NCBI GenBank assembly: GCA_019415925.1
Contig: DXYG01000022.1
Span: 1 to 33,735, forward strand
Direction: 5' to 3'
Origin: Clostridiales bacterium
GTDB taxonomy: Bacteria; Bacillota; Clostridia; Oscillospirales; Acutalibacteraceae
Length of the DNA stretch: 33,735 nucleotides
Numbering within the stretch: the stretch's first letter is position 1; the number at the start of each line of letters is the position of its first letter. Position numbers and translations under genes: made by a program. Of the stretch, positions 1 to 8,312 are shown piece by piece. A model generated the notes under the pieces. That model saw nothing but the letters and a program-made list of their open reading frames with translations, made no database searches and was not told the origin of the DNA.

Positions 1-717
1 AAATATAAGAGTTTTTATATTTCCGTCAAGTTCTTTATATATTTCTCTTTCTTTATCATCAACACATAAATTTAGTTTTTGAAGTACGATTTTAACTTGT
101 TCCCAATCAAGCATTTTTATTTCTAAATATTTCACATCAACTGAAAATTGATTGAATTGCTCATTCAGGTATTGACACACCTGTAATCCGTCAGTTGTAC
201 ACTCAAAAAAGAAATGAATGTTGTCAATTTCTTTTATCAATCTTATGAAAAATAATAATGAAGGCCTATCAATTTTCTCAACGTTTTCTATATGTACATA
301 CAGGGGTTCATCTATGGCTTTAATTGCCTTGATTGTTAAACTTTTTAGCGTCGAATCCTTAAAATGCGGTTCAAAATTTATACTGGCAATAAAAATATTT
401 AAAGATAATGATATATCGACAGGGGAATCTTTACAAAGTAAATTAATTATGTTTATACATTTATCTGGAAATGAAGAATTTAAACTACAAATAAATTTTT
501 TCATAAAATAATAATCTGATGCATGGTTGTCTGCATTAAGTTCAACCGCTTTAACATTAATATAATACTTATTAATACTAGCTTGTGAGATGTGTTCTAT
601 AAAACTAGTTTTACCTACACCTTCTTTTGAAAAAATAACGAAGTTTTTTTGATTATCATTAAGATATTCTTCGTATTTTTTTATTTCCAGTCGGTGGTTT
701 ACTAAATCAATATCCAT
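1..717 (-). CDS. P-loop NTPase, partial (C-terminus beyond window)
   Basis: An open frame runs from ATG at 717 leftward for 239 codons to base 1 without a stop, so the gene is cut by the window edge. A good ribosome site (AGAGGA) lies about 5 bases before the ATG. The N-terminal part reads FVIFSKEGVGKTSFI (residues about 29-43), a Walker A-like loop in which the usual first Gly is Ser. Further on, LYVHIENVEK has the hydrophobic run plus acidic residue expected of Walker B. The layout (short N-terminal helix, ATP-binding core, helical remainder) fits AAA/STAND-type ATPases, which are common in defence loci. The true family and effector part cannot be seen. It is divergent from the acetyltransferase gene at 786. 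Confidence 0.75.
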   Translation of the reverse strand, partial: MDIDLVNHRLEIKKYEEYLNDNQKNFVIFSKEGVGKTSFIEHISQASINKYYINVKAVELNADNHASDYYFMKKFICSLNSSFPDKCINIINLLCKDSPVDISLSLNIFIASINFEPHFKDSTLKSLTIKAIKAIDEPLYVHIENVEKIDRPSLLFFIRLIKEIDNIHFFFECTTDGLQVCQYLNEQFNQFSVDVKYLEIKMLDWEQVKIVLQKLNLCVDDKEREIYKELDGNIKTLIF

Positions 718-785
718 ATGTATCCTCTTTATTTGATAATTTAAAGTTATCGGTTGTTCATGTTTTACAAAGGTGTGATTTTAGT

Positions 786-1262
786 ATGGATTTTACAAAA
801 GAATTATCATTTAGAGAATCCGTAAAGATTTTGCAGTATTCTGAAAAAGATATTTATGAAGTTGAGTTTTTATGGAAAAAATTAAATTTATATTTGCAAC
901 GGTGCTCTAAATATTTTTCAAATGAAATGAAAGACAAAACATTTCAGGAAAGAGTATTGGAAATATGTTCAAAAGACGCAATAATTAATATATCTATTGC
1001 ATTTGTAGATGGAATGAAGATTGGTTATTGCATTTCAAAAATATTAAATGGTGTTGGAGAAATATCTTCAATATATGTTGAAGATAAGTTTAGACATATA
1101 GGTATAGGAAGTAAATTGATGAATGTTGCTTTGGATTGGTTAGATTCAAATTATGTTAATGCAATAACTATAAATGTTGCTGTTGGAAATGAGAAAGTAC
1201 TTTCGTTTTACAATAAATTTAATTTTTTTGAACGGCACTTAGTTTTGAAAAGGAATTTGTAG
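786..1262 (+). CDS. GNAT-family N-acetyltransferase
   Basis: The 158-residue length is typical of a single GNAT domain. Motif A is visible as SSIYVEDKFRHIGIGSKLM: a beta strand, then the R-x-x-G-x-G acetyl-CoA pyrophosphate loop. Motif B follows as GNEKVLSFYNKFNF, the usual C-terminal N-x-x-x-x-x-F-Y-x-K-x-G/N-F segment. The substrate cannot be told from sequence; peptide, aminoglycoside or polyamine acetylation are all possible. AAAGGTG about 9 bases upstream supports the start. The gene is strongly AT-rich like its neighbours and sits alone, divergent from the NTPase and separated by nearly 400 bases from the AbiE operon. A toxin-type GNAT is less likely because no antitoxin ORF precedes it. 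Confidence 0.85.
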   Translation: MDFTKELSFRESVKILQYSEKDIYEVEFLWKKLNLYLQRCSKYFSNEMKDKTFQERVLEICSKDAIINISIAFVDGMKIGYCISKILNGVGEISSIYVEDKFRHIGIGSKLMNVALDWLDSNYVNAITINVAVGNEKVLSFYNKFNFFERHLVLKRNL

Positions 1263-1655
1263 TAATATTTAAAAAACTATTGGAAAGATAATTGACAACA
1301 AAATTTAATATTAGAGACGGAGATTGAAAGTGTGAATGATATATTCCATGAGATAAAAATAGTTATAGAATAAAATGTAAGCTTGCCAATAAACATAATG
1401 CAATGAGCAAGTTTTGTTTTTTATTACTATAAGGTAAGAATCTGTGCAGATGTATTTGACAAATTTGCGATGGTCGAACAGAAAATGCTATGTATTTCTC
1501 TTGTGGAGAATAAGAGCATTTGTAGCAAACTGACTGCTCTAGGAGATAAAAATTGTTTGTTTGAAATTTGTTGACTTCCATCATTAAATTAGATATACTT
1601 ATAATAAAGTACCTAATTGATGATAAAATTCAGGTCAGTTAAGTAGAGGTGGAAA
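1263..1655. other. Intergenic stretch without a convincing gene
   Basis: About 390 AT-rich bases. A weak stem (CTTGC...GCAAG) followed by a T-rich run near 1380-1427 could end the acetyltransferase transcript. The reverse-strand reading at 1363-1584 has no ribosome site and no recognisable domain. The right end holds the promoter of the AbiE operon, listed separately. Confidence 0.5.
1571..1624 (+). promoter_or_regulatory. Promoter and putative AbiEi operator of the abiE-CBASS operon
   Basis: TTGACT (1571-1576), a 17-base spacer and TATACT (1594-1599) make a near-consensus sigma-70 promoter, with an overlapping TATAAT at 1600-1605. An imperfect inverted repeat, ATCATTAAATTAG (1580-1592) and CTAATTGATGAT (1613-1624), brackets the -10 region. 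AbiEi antitoxins of other systems are known to repress their own promoter by binding inverted repeats, so this is a reasonable operator; that role is inferred from position. Confidence 0.7.
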
Positions 1656-2264
1656 ATGCAAAAGAATAATACATTTGTTTCTTTGAAAGAGCTATTTAGC
1701 CGTTATAATTATGTTATGACTACTGCTGAACTTACGAAATCAAAAGTATATTACGCAGATATAAAACAACTTTTAGATGAGGGATTGATTGAAAGAGTTA
1801 GACGAGGCTACTATCATTGGATTCAGGATAATGGAGAAAGCGAAATTGTAATAATCAATCGTTTGTTTCCTGATGCGGTTCTTTGTATGGAAACGGCACT
1901 TTTCTATTATAAATACAGTGACAGAAATCCTTCGGAATGGAATTTTTCTATAGATAAAAATGTTTCTAAACTGCGAACCAATGTTGATTATCCGTTTATA
2001 AAGGCATATCGTGTTGAGCCGGAGTTGGTTGCATTGGGTGAAACCGAGGGTGAAATTGATTCCCATAAAGTCCGTATTTATGATCGTGACCGTACTATTT
2101 GTGATGTGTTGCGAAATATGAACAAGATGGATAAAGAAATTTTTAATAAAGCAGTACAGGGTTATGTAAAAGACCCAAAAAAGAATATACCGAATCTCAT
2201 GAAATATGCAATAGTTTTGCGAGTGCAAAAGCGAGTGAAAGACATGATTGGAGTGTGGTTGTAA
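1656..2264 (+). CDS. abiEi: Type IV toxin-antitoxin antitoxin, AbiEi family
   Basis: This 202-residue protein has an N-terminal winged-helix part (FSRYNYVMTTAELTKSKVYY, then IKQLLDEGLIERVRRGYYHW at residues about 34-53), the hallmark of AbiEi antitoxins and related transcriptional regulators. The C-terminal AbiEi domain follows, with VRIYDRDRTICDVLR near residue 138, a conserved feature of the family. Known AbiEi proteins repress their operon and counteract the AbiEii toxin. RBS GTAGAGGTGG lies just before the ATG. The stop codon overlaps the toxin start by one base (TAATG), giving translational coupling. The gene is the first of a string that continues without a terminator into CBASS genes. 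Confidence 0.9.
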   Translation: MQKNNTFVSLKELFSRYNYVMTTAELTKSKVYYADIKQLLDEGLIERVRRGYYHWIQDNGESEIVIINRLFPDAVLCMETALFYYKYSDRNPSEWNFSIDKNVSKLRTNVDYPFIKAYRVEPELVALGETEGEIDSHKVRIYDRDRTICDVLRNMNKMDKEIFNKAVQGYVKDPKKNIPNLMKYAIVLRVQKRVKDMIGVWL

Positions 2265-3163
2265 TGGCGGATATAGTAGCTTCTGTTTTGGCGAAACTAA
2301 GAAACAAAGCACAATCTTCCGGTATTAGTTATCAGCAGTGCCTACAGCTTTTTATGCAAGAGGAATTTTTGAGAAAACTCTCCAAGTCCATGTGCGATGA
2401 TTTTCTGATACTTAAAGGCGGTTTGTTTATATACACTCTTACAAACTTTGAAAGTCGAGCCACCATTGATGTTGATTTTCTGCTACGTGGATATTCTAAT
2501 TCAATAGACAATGTGAAGGATTTGATTTGTAAAATCATTGACACGCCGACAGGCAATGATTATATCAAGATGACCGCAAAAGGCTTTGAGGAGATTTCTC
2601 CGCAGAGAAAATATCATGGCATCAGTACACAGATTATCGGACAGATAAAGAATGTGCGTGTGCCGTTCAATGTTGATATAGGCGTAGGCGATATTATAGT
2701 CCCCCGTGCCGAAGAACGCACAATTAACACTCAGCTGCCAAACTTTGAAGCACCTGTAATCAAAACTTATTCCCTTGAAAGCACCATTGCCGAGAAGTTT
2801 GATGCCATACTGCAACGCTTTGAGCTGACAGGCAGAATGAAAGATTTTTACGATATTTATTATCTATCAAAAACATTCGACTTTGAAGGAGCAAAATTAC
2901 AAGCCGCTATTTTTGAAACCTTGCAGAGACGTGGTACTCCTTACGACCGAGATAGTTTTAAGCATATTGTTGCACTTGCAGAAGATGAGGATATGCAAAA
3001 ACGGTGGAAATACTTTTTGAAAACCATAAAAGATAACACGCTTGAGTTTCCATTCGTCATTGCAGAAATCCAGACTTTCCTTGAGCCTGTATTTGATGCG
3101 ATTGTGAATGAAGACGAGTGGCAGAAACAATGGAATAGTAAAAATTCACTATGGATGGTGTAA
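2264..3163 (+). CDS. abiEii: Type IV toxin, AbiEii/AbiGii nucleotidyltransferase
   Basis: A 299-residue protein of the AbiEii (MNT-type nucleotidyltransferase) family. The signature LKGGLFIYTLTNFESRATID (residues 50-69) holds the GG loop and R-x-T-x-D-x-D pair (D69, D71). Further conserved acidic/basic segments are VDIGVGDIIVPRAEE and STIAEKFDAILQRF. Family members such as MenT/AbiEii transfer nucleotides to tRNA or other targets and block growth or phage spread. The frame could open at GTG 2255, but GGAG at 2250-2253 is 10 bases from ATG 2264 and only 1 from the GTG, so ATG 2264 is preferred. The first CBASS gene starts 28 bases downstream. Confidence 0.9.
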   Translation: MADIVASVLAKLRNKAQSSGISYQQCLQLFMQEEFLRKLSKSMCDDFLILKGGLFIYTLTNFESRATIDVDFLLRGYSNSIDNVKDLICKIIDTPTGNDYIKMTAKGFEEISPQRKYHGISTQIIGQIKNVRVPFNVDIGVGDIIVPRAEERTINTQLPNFEAPVIKTYSLESTIAEKFDAILQRFELTGRMKDFYDIYYLSKTFDFEGAKLQAAIFETLQRRGTPYDRDSFKHIVALAEDEDMQKRWKYFLKTIKDNTLEFPFVIAEIQTFLEPVFDAIVNEDEWQKQWNSKNSLWMV

Positions 3164-3191
3164 TAAATATTGGTTGGAAAGGGTGAGTACT

Positions 3192-4580
3192 GTGGGTGGA
3201 AAAGAAGGATCACGTGGCTATTTGTATCAAGCATTTGCATCTGTTCTTGAAGCAATGTGTCAAAAAAATTGGGATAAAATTTATATAGAATTTGATTCTG
3301 ATGATGATAAAGTTGATATTGCATTGGAAGAAAATAATAGAATTTTCAAAAGCGTTCAAGTAAAATCGACAATCAATACTTTTAGTAAGAACTTGCTAAA
3401 AAAATGGTTGCAAGACCTTATTAATGATGATGTAGGTTCAACTGAATTTGAGTTGTTTTTAATAGGGCAATGTGATAATGATGCTGTTACATTTATTAAT
3501 TCAATAGATAAATTTCAACGTAATAAATTGGATGATAAAGCACAAAGGTCATTAAAAGGATTTGATACTAGTGTTATGCAAGGCAGAAAAATAGGTTTTA
3601 CATGTATTCCTTTTGATATTGACACGTTAGAAAAAATAGTTAGAGATTCTTTGTTTCGATATATTTCGTATAGCAATCAAATGATGACTTTTGACCAAAT
3701 TTGCTTCATTGCTTCGGCTACTGTGAATGACCAAATGATTTCTTCAACACATGGTAAGGGTATTGATAGAAAGACATTTGATGAAGAATTGGAAAAACGC
3801 ATTCTTCTTGTTGCTGATAAATATTCTCCTAAAAGAATATCTATTGGCGTTAAAAGTTTTACTCGTGGAGCAGTACATCTAGAAGATGAAACAATGTGCT
3901 TATCTCTGTTAGATAAGTTTGATGGTCGTAATTTAAAAAATGGATATGATTGGAACAACGATATTTATCCCAGACTGAGAGATTTTTTGATTGCAAATAC
4001 CAACAACAAGCACGCTTATCAAGTATTTTTAGATACACATGCATCTTTAGCTTTTGCTGCAGGACAGGTTCTTGATAGCAAATCTGGTATCAATGTATTT
4101 CCAATACAAAAGTCAGCAACAAATGGCACTGAATTATGGGATATAAAACTATCATCTAAAAGAAACTATTCTAATTGGGATATTTCATATGAAATGTTTG
4201 ATGAAAACCAATTTGATTCTGCATTAATATTAAATGTTACTCGCCCCATTTACAATGATGTGGTTGAATACATTAAAGAAAAAAATCTATCTATTGGGCG
4301 TATCGTAAATTGCACGCCAAACGAAGTCGGCGCCACAAACTTTTCAATAGAAGATGGAAACCATGCAGCGGCTCTTGCTAATTCTGTTTATAATGCTATA
4401 GCACAAAGAACTACTGTAGAGCGACGAGCAACGCTACATATTTTTGCTTCTGCACCAAACGCATTTATGTTTTTCTTAGGACAAAACTCACGAGGATTTG
4501 GTAAATGTGTTTTGTATGAATATGATTATGAGCAACGAGACTCTTGCTCATATTCGCCGTCAATATACTTTACAAACTAA
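3192..4580 (+). CDS. cap4: CBASS effector, Cap4-type: QxK nuclease domain plus SAVED domain
   Basis: About 462 residues in two parts. The N-terminal part begins GGKEGSRGYLYQAF and carries D42 and the Q56-V-K58 triad (KSVQVKST), matching the PD-(D/E)xK-like dsDNA nuclease (DUF4297-type) of Cap4. The C-terminal part ends with LHIFASAPNAFMFFLGQ...VLYEYDY...YSPSIYF (residues about 414-460), the signature of SAVED domains, which bind cyclic oligonucleotides. In characterised Cap4 proteins ligand binding triggers oligomerisation and indiscriminate DNA cleavage, killing the infected cell. The start is uncertain: GTG 3192 has GGTGA 5 bases upstream, while GTG 3183 or TTG 3174 are also in frame. The CD-NTase follows after 13 bases. 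Confidence 0.87.
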   Translation: MGGKEGSRGYLYQAFASVLEAMCQKNWDKIYIEFDSDDDKVDIALEENNRIFKSVQVKSTINTFSKNLLKKWLQDLINDDVGSTEFELFLIGQCDNDAVTFINSIDKFQRNKLDDKAQRSLKGFDTSVMQGRKIGFTCIPFDIDTLEKIVRDSLFRYISYSNQMMTFDQICFIASATVNDQMISSTHGKGIDRKTFDEELEKRILLVADKYSPKRISIGVKSFTRGAVHLEDETMCLSLLDKFDGRNLKNGYDWNNDIYPRLRDFLIANTNNKHAYQVFLDTHASLAFAAGQVLDSKSGINVFPIQKSATNGTELWDIKLSSKRNYSNWDISYEMFDENQFDSALILNVTRPIYNDVVEYIKEKNLSIGRIVNCTPNEVGATNFSIEDGNHAAALANSVYNAIAQRTTVERRATLHIFASAPNAFMFFLGQNSRGFGKCVLYEYDYEQRDSCSYSPSIYFTN

Positions 4581-4593
4581 AGGAGGATTATTT

Positions 4594-5703
4594 ATGTCTA
4601 CTGTACCGTCATATTTTAAAGATTTTCTATCAAATATTCGTTTGTCTTATAATCAAGTGAATGACTTGAAAACAGGACACACGACATTAAGAAAAAGGTT
4701 GGAGGACGATGAAACATTATCAAAGATTATTGTTTGTACCTTTTTACAGGGAAGTTATAGACGTTCGACAGCAGTTAAACCCAAAAATGGGAATAAATCA
4801 GATGTTGATGTCATTGTTGTAACAAAATTAGACTCTGAAGAATATACGCCAGAAGAAGCATTAAATTTATTTGTACCTTTTTTAGATAAGCACTACAAAA
4901 ACAAGTATAGAATTCAAGGGAGGTCAATAGGTATAAGTTTAAGTTATGTTGACTTGGATATTGTGCCTACCTCTGCGCCAAGTGAAAGTGAAACGGGAGT
5001 ATTGCAAGATAAAGCTATTATTTCTGAATATACAATTGAAGACTTTCAACAAAAGTTGCTTACAAAATCGTTTGATAATACTTTGTTTGAAAGTGCCTAT
5101 AACATATTTTGCAAATCGGATAGCGAACCGCAATGGAAATCTGAGCCACTTCTAATTCCTGACCGTGAAGCTGAAGAATGGGATGAAACACATCCGCTTG
5201 AGCAAATTCGATGGACAGTTGAGAAAAACAAGAATTGTAATACACACTATATAAATGTTGTTAAGGCATTAAAGTGGTGGCGTAAGACACAATATCCAGA
5301 TATGAAACATCCAAAGAGTTATCCATTAGAGCATTTTATTGGCGATTGTTGTCCAGATGGTATAACCAGTGTAGCTGAGGGTGTTGTATTAACTCTTGAA
5401 AATATCGTTTCCCAATACCCTACCAAACCCTTCTTAGCTGATAGAGGCGTTCCTGAACATGATGTTTTTGCAAGAATTACTGATGACGAATACTCTGATT
5501 TTTATGATACAGTTTGTGATGCTGCTAAAATTGCTCGTGAAGCTTTTGAGTGTGAAGAATTATATGATAGTGTTTGCAAATGGAGAGAGTTATTTGGCAG
5601 TGAATTTCCCTCTGCTCCCGAACCCATAAAATCTAATTCTCGATCGGGATTTACAAATCGTACTGAAAAATCTGCAGCTATTCCAGAAGGAAGATTTGCA
5701 TAA
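4594..5703 (+). CDS. CD-NTase (cGAS/DncV-like nucleotidyltransferase) of CBASS
   Basis: This 369-residue cyclic-oligonucleotide synthase shows the nucleotidyltransferase core: LQGSYRRSTAVKP (G53-S54), the metal-binding pair SDVDVIVV (D70, D72) and a third acidic strand SYVDLDIVPTSAP (D120/D122). It is expected to sense phage infection and make a cyclic di- or trinucleotide read by the SAVED domain of Cap4. Cap4 plus Cap2/Cap3 partners resemble clade D enzymes that make cyclic tri-AMP, but product and clade are not readable here. AAAGGAGG before ATG 4594 fixes the start; the longer frame from 4498 overlaps cap4 and lacks a site. The protein ends in a polar, probably disordered tail (...IPEGRFA), the kind used by Cap2. 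The stop abuts the next ATG. Confidence 0.92.
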   Translation: MSTVPSYFKDFLSNIRLSYNQVNDLKTGHTTLRKRLEDDETLSKIIVCTFLQGSYRRSTAVKPKNGNKSDVDVIVVTKLDSEEYTPEEALNLFVPFLDKHYKNKYRIQGRSIGISLSYVDLDIVPTSAPSESETGVLQDKAIISEYTIEDFQQKLLTKSFDNTLFESAYNIFCKSDSEPQWKSEPLLIPDREAEEWDETHPLEQIRWTVEKNKNCNTHYINVVKALKWWRKTQYPDMKHPKSYPLEHFIGDCCPDGITSVAEGVVLTLENIVSQYPTKPFLADRGVPEHDVFARITDDEYSDFYDTVCDAAKIAREAFECEELYDSVCKWRELFGSEFPSAPEPIKSNSRSGFTNRTEKSAAIPEGRFA

Positions 5704-7524
5704 ATGGAATCAAAACAAATATTAGATAAATTAAATCAGGCACGAAGGGCGTTAGATTCATTATCGCAAGTTGAGATAATAGATGAGTGGAAATTTGAAA
5801 ATGAATTGAACATTTGGTATTTACGTTTAAGTATAGCTGTTGAGTATAAAACAACATATTTTCCGCAGATATCTCAATGGTATATTGTTGTTGACTCTAA
5901 TTACCCAAAAGGAAAAATTAATGTATATCCTGATGTGAAAAACAGTATAACGGTTACATTGTATCATCAGGCTAATAACTCAAAAGTCGAAAGGAATGGG
6001 TTGTGGAGAAAAGGAGCATTGTGCCTTGAGGTGAATACGGTGTCTGCTTTTCAGTCAGAGCCTTATAGTGTTGATGAACGATTGCTATACCATGTGAAAA
6101 GGGCAATTAATTGGCTTGAATTAGCCGCAAAAGGACAATTGGTTTCAGATAACGAGCCATTTGAGTTGCCCGAATTTACTTTGAGTAATATATTAGAAAT
6201 GCAATTTGCTTTTTCTGAAGATATTGTTACTTTTATGCAATGGGAAAGTACCGATTGCAGATACGGAATAGCAGAATTAGATGTTTATAAAAGCAAGCCA
6301 TTTGTGTATTATGTAAAGCAATTTAAATCATTAAATGGCAACATCGAGCACTACACGCAATGGGGTAAACATCTTTCAATAACGAATATCTCCCCTCCAA
6401 TTAATGCTCCGTGGATACTTTTGAAGCAGCCTCCAGTAATTAATGAGTGGCAGGCACCAGAAACTTTAGGTGATTTGATAGATGCTTGTAATAGCCAACA
6501 CATTGATGTTATGAATGTGTTGAAAAATGTTATTTCAAAGATTCGAGATGGAAAACGTCATCTACTTCTACTTGGCTTTCCTGTACCGAAAACTTTTGGT
6601 GGTGAGCCTGAAATTGTTTTTTGGAAGGCATTATATTTACCAGTTGTATCATACGGTAAAAAGACAGCAAAGGGCTTCCGAACTAATCAGCATGGATGGT
6701 GGTTGCGTGACAAAAGTGAAGTTTTAACCCGAAAAACAAAGTTGGATTGGATTATTTCAGAAAACTGGAATCAACAAGAAATATCGCAGAGGGGTAAAAT
6801 GAACGACTTTTTACTTAGAAAAAAGATGTTACTTGTTGGAGCAGGTTGTATTGGTGCATCTGTAGCAGAAATACTTGTACGGTCAGGGGTCTATAATCTT
6901 ACGATTATAGACTCTGACATATTTGAAGTCGGAAATTTATCTCGTCACGTTCTAAATGTAGGCAATATTGGAGAGCTTAAGGAACTGTCCTTGTGCAGTT
7001 ATCTTAACTCCTTAAATCCACATGCAAACATTGAGGTAATAAACGATACCCTTACAATTGATGAGGAATTTAAGACTAATATTGCCCTCGATAAATATGA
7101 TATAATTATTGATTGCACAGGAGAAAATAGCGTTCTTGATATTTTTCAGAAAGCTGATTTTAGAAAAAGTCATATTATAGCTTCCATATCTGTAGGCTTG
7201 GGAGCAAAGCATTTATATATGACGATAATGAGTGGTACTACCTTTTATTTCAATTCATTTTATAAGTTGATTTCGCCATATATACAAAGCGAAAGAGATT
7301 TATTTGATGATTACAACTTACCAAGAAACGGGATTGGATGTTGGCATCCAACCTTTCCTGCAAGAAGTGATGATGTTTGGCTTGCGGCTGCTACAGCAGT
7401 AAAAGTAATTGAAAACTATATCATTACAAAACCTGAAAAGACTCTTTCAATTGTTTATGAGCAAAGAGAAAACGATGGGATTTTCGAAGGTTATATATTG
7501 GTGGATAAAAAAGAAGATGGATAA
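5704..7524 (+). CDS. cap2: CBASS Cap2, E2-E1 ubiquitin-transfer-like fusion
   Basis: A 606-residue fusion. The N-terminal E2-like domain contains the active-site segment KGALCLEV (C107), after a beta-meander with WYIVVDSNYPKG. The C-terminal ThiF/E1-like domain contains LLVGAGCIGASVAEIL (G379-A-G-C-I-G384, adenylate-binding Rossmann loop) and NLTIIDSDIFEVGNLSRH, the canonical E1 motif. NGIGCWHPTFPA supplies the likely E1 catalytic cysteine C546. Characterised Cap2 enzymes attach the C-terminus of the CD-NTase to cellular targets and thereby raise second-messenger output. ATG directly follows the CD-NTase stop (TAAATG), so translation is coupled. Overlaps cap3 by 8 bases. Confidence 0.93.
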   Translation: MESKQILDKLNQARRALDSLSQVEIIDEWKFENELNIWYLRLSIAVEYKTTYFPQISQWYIVVDSNYPKGKINVYPDVKNSITVTLYHQANNSKVERNGLWRKGALCLEVNTVSAFQSEPYSVDERLLYHVKRAINWLELAAKGQLVSDNEPFELPEFTLSNILEMQFAFSEDIVTFMQWESTDCRYGIAELDVYKSKPFVYYVKQFKSLNGNIEHYTQWGKHLSITNISPPINAPWILLKQPPVINEWQAPETLGDLIDACNSQHIDVMNVLKNVISKIRDGKRHLLLLGFPVPKTFGGEPEIVFWKALYLPVVSYGKKTAKGFRTNQHGWWLRDKSEVLTRKTKLDWIISENWNQQEISQRGKMNDFLLRKKMLLVGAGCIGASVAEILVRSGVYNLTIIDSDIFEVGNLSRHVLNVGNIGELKELSLCSYLNSLNPHANIEVINDTLTIDEEFKTNIALDKYDIIIDCTGENSVLDIFQKADFRKSHIIASISVGLGAKHLYMTIMSGTTFYFNSFYKLISPYIQSERDLFDDYNLPRNGIGCWHPTFPARSDDVWLAAATAVKVIENYIITKPEKTLSIVYEQRENDGIFEGYILVDKKEDG

Positions 7525-7993
7525 TTTGTTGTTTCAAGATAATAGTCGAATATATTATATTAATCTAAGCAGAGAAGCATATGAACAGATGCTTCTCTAT
7601 TGCAACGAGTCTAATCCTTATGAAACTGGAGGGATATTAATAGGAAATTACTCTCTAGACCAAACAACGGCGAACATTTTGCAAATAACGCCGCCCCCAA
7701 AAAACTCAAAACATGCAAAATGCAAATTTTATAGAAGTTCAAGCGGCTTAAAGAAAATTTTAGATGCAGCATGGAATCAAGGTCAATACTACCTAGGTGA
7801 ATGGCATTATCATCCGAATGCATTATCCTGTCCAAGCAGGACAGACAAAGCCCAAATGATGAATTTATCGCAAAACAAACAATTAAATTGTCCAGAACCT
7901 ATTCTAATTATTATTGGGGGCTATAAAGATAATTGGAATATAAATGTTCGGCTGTATGTAAACAATCAAGAAATCACCATGAACAAACAATAA
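7517..7993 (+). CDS. cap3: CBASS Cap3, JAB/MPN metalloprotease
   Basis: A 158-residue JAMM/MPN+ isopeptidase. The complete zinc motif is visible: E36 in NPYETGGILIG, then GEWHYHPNALSCPSRTDKAQ with H97, H99, S107 and D110 (H-x-H-x7-S-x2-D). Cap3 removes CD-NTase from its conjugates and so antagonises Cap2, controlling the amount of primed CD-NTase. ATG 7517 overlaps the end of cap2 by 8 bases and fits the expected N-terminus; a longer frame from 7409 lies wholly inside cap2 and is rejected. This is the last gene of the CBASS operon. Confidence 0.92.
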   Translation: MDNLLFQDNSRIYYINLSREAYEQMLLYCNESNPYETGGILIGNYSLDQTTANILQITPPPKNSKHAKCKFYRSSSGLKKILDAAWNQGQYYLGEWHYHPNALSCPSRTDKAQMMNLSQNKQLNCPEPILIIIGGYKDNWNINVRLYVNNQEITMNKQ

Positions 7994-8312
7994 TGCTAAC
8001 ACTTTTTTGAATGTCATATTTCCGAAACAATCGCCTCAGAGAAGTGTTGGAAATGTTCCAAATAAATCGGCTAAAAATCCCCATATTGACGTATTTCTGT
8101 TACATACCTTAATAACCACGGATAAGGTGTTGAGATATAGAGAAAACAATCAAGTTGACTTGACAAGCGTGCATAAGTGGTGCAGCGTGAAAATGAACTC
8201 ACAATCAATATCTATGCTGTCTTTCATATTGAAAATTATTCAACGTATATCCAAAATACGATAAATTGAAAATTGAATTTTAGTTGTACTAATGACAAAT
8301 TTTATTATGTAT
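7994..8312. other. Non-coding stretch after CBASS, nothing recognised
   Basis: About 320 bases with no ORF that has both a ribosome site and recognisable protein features. A reading from 8007 (85 codons) and a 33-codon reading in another frame look accidental. No clear terminator for the CBASS operon was found here. The stretch may be the terminal non-coding end of an integrated element, because it leads into the tRNA-Asn copy. Confidence 0.5.

Noticed and set aside
218..511. 97-codon forward ORF
   Set aside because: It lies opposite the P-loop NTPase frame, which has a Walker A-like loop and a good ribosome site; this reading has neither.
1363..1584. 73-codon reverse ORF
   Set aside because: No ribosome site, no family resemblance, and it overlaps the abiE promoter.
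1773..2312. 179-codon reverse ORF
   Set aside because: Antisense shadow of the AbiEi gene.
3108..3191. Longer start for the Cap4-type effector
   Set aside because: It would overlap the AbiEii end by 56 bases and has no ribosome site; the family N-terminus begins at the GGKEGSRGYLYQ segment.
4498..4593. Longer start for the CD-NTase
   Set aside because: AAAGGAGG places the start at 4594; the upstream frame only overlaps cap4.
8007..8264. 85-codon ORF after cap3
   Set aside because: No ribosome site, weak composition and no recognisable fold; the stretch looks non-coding.
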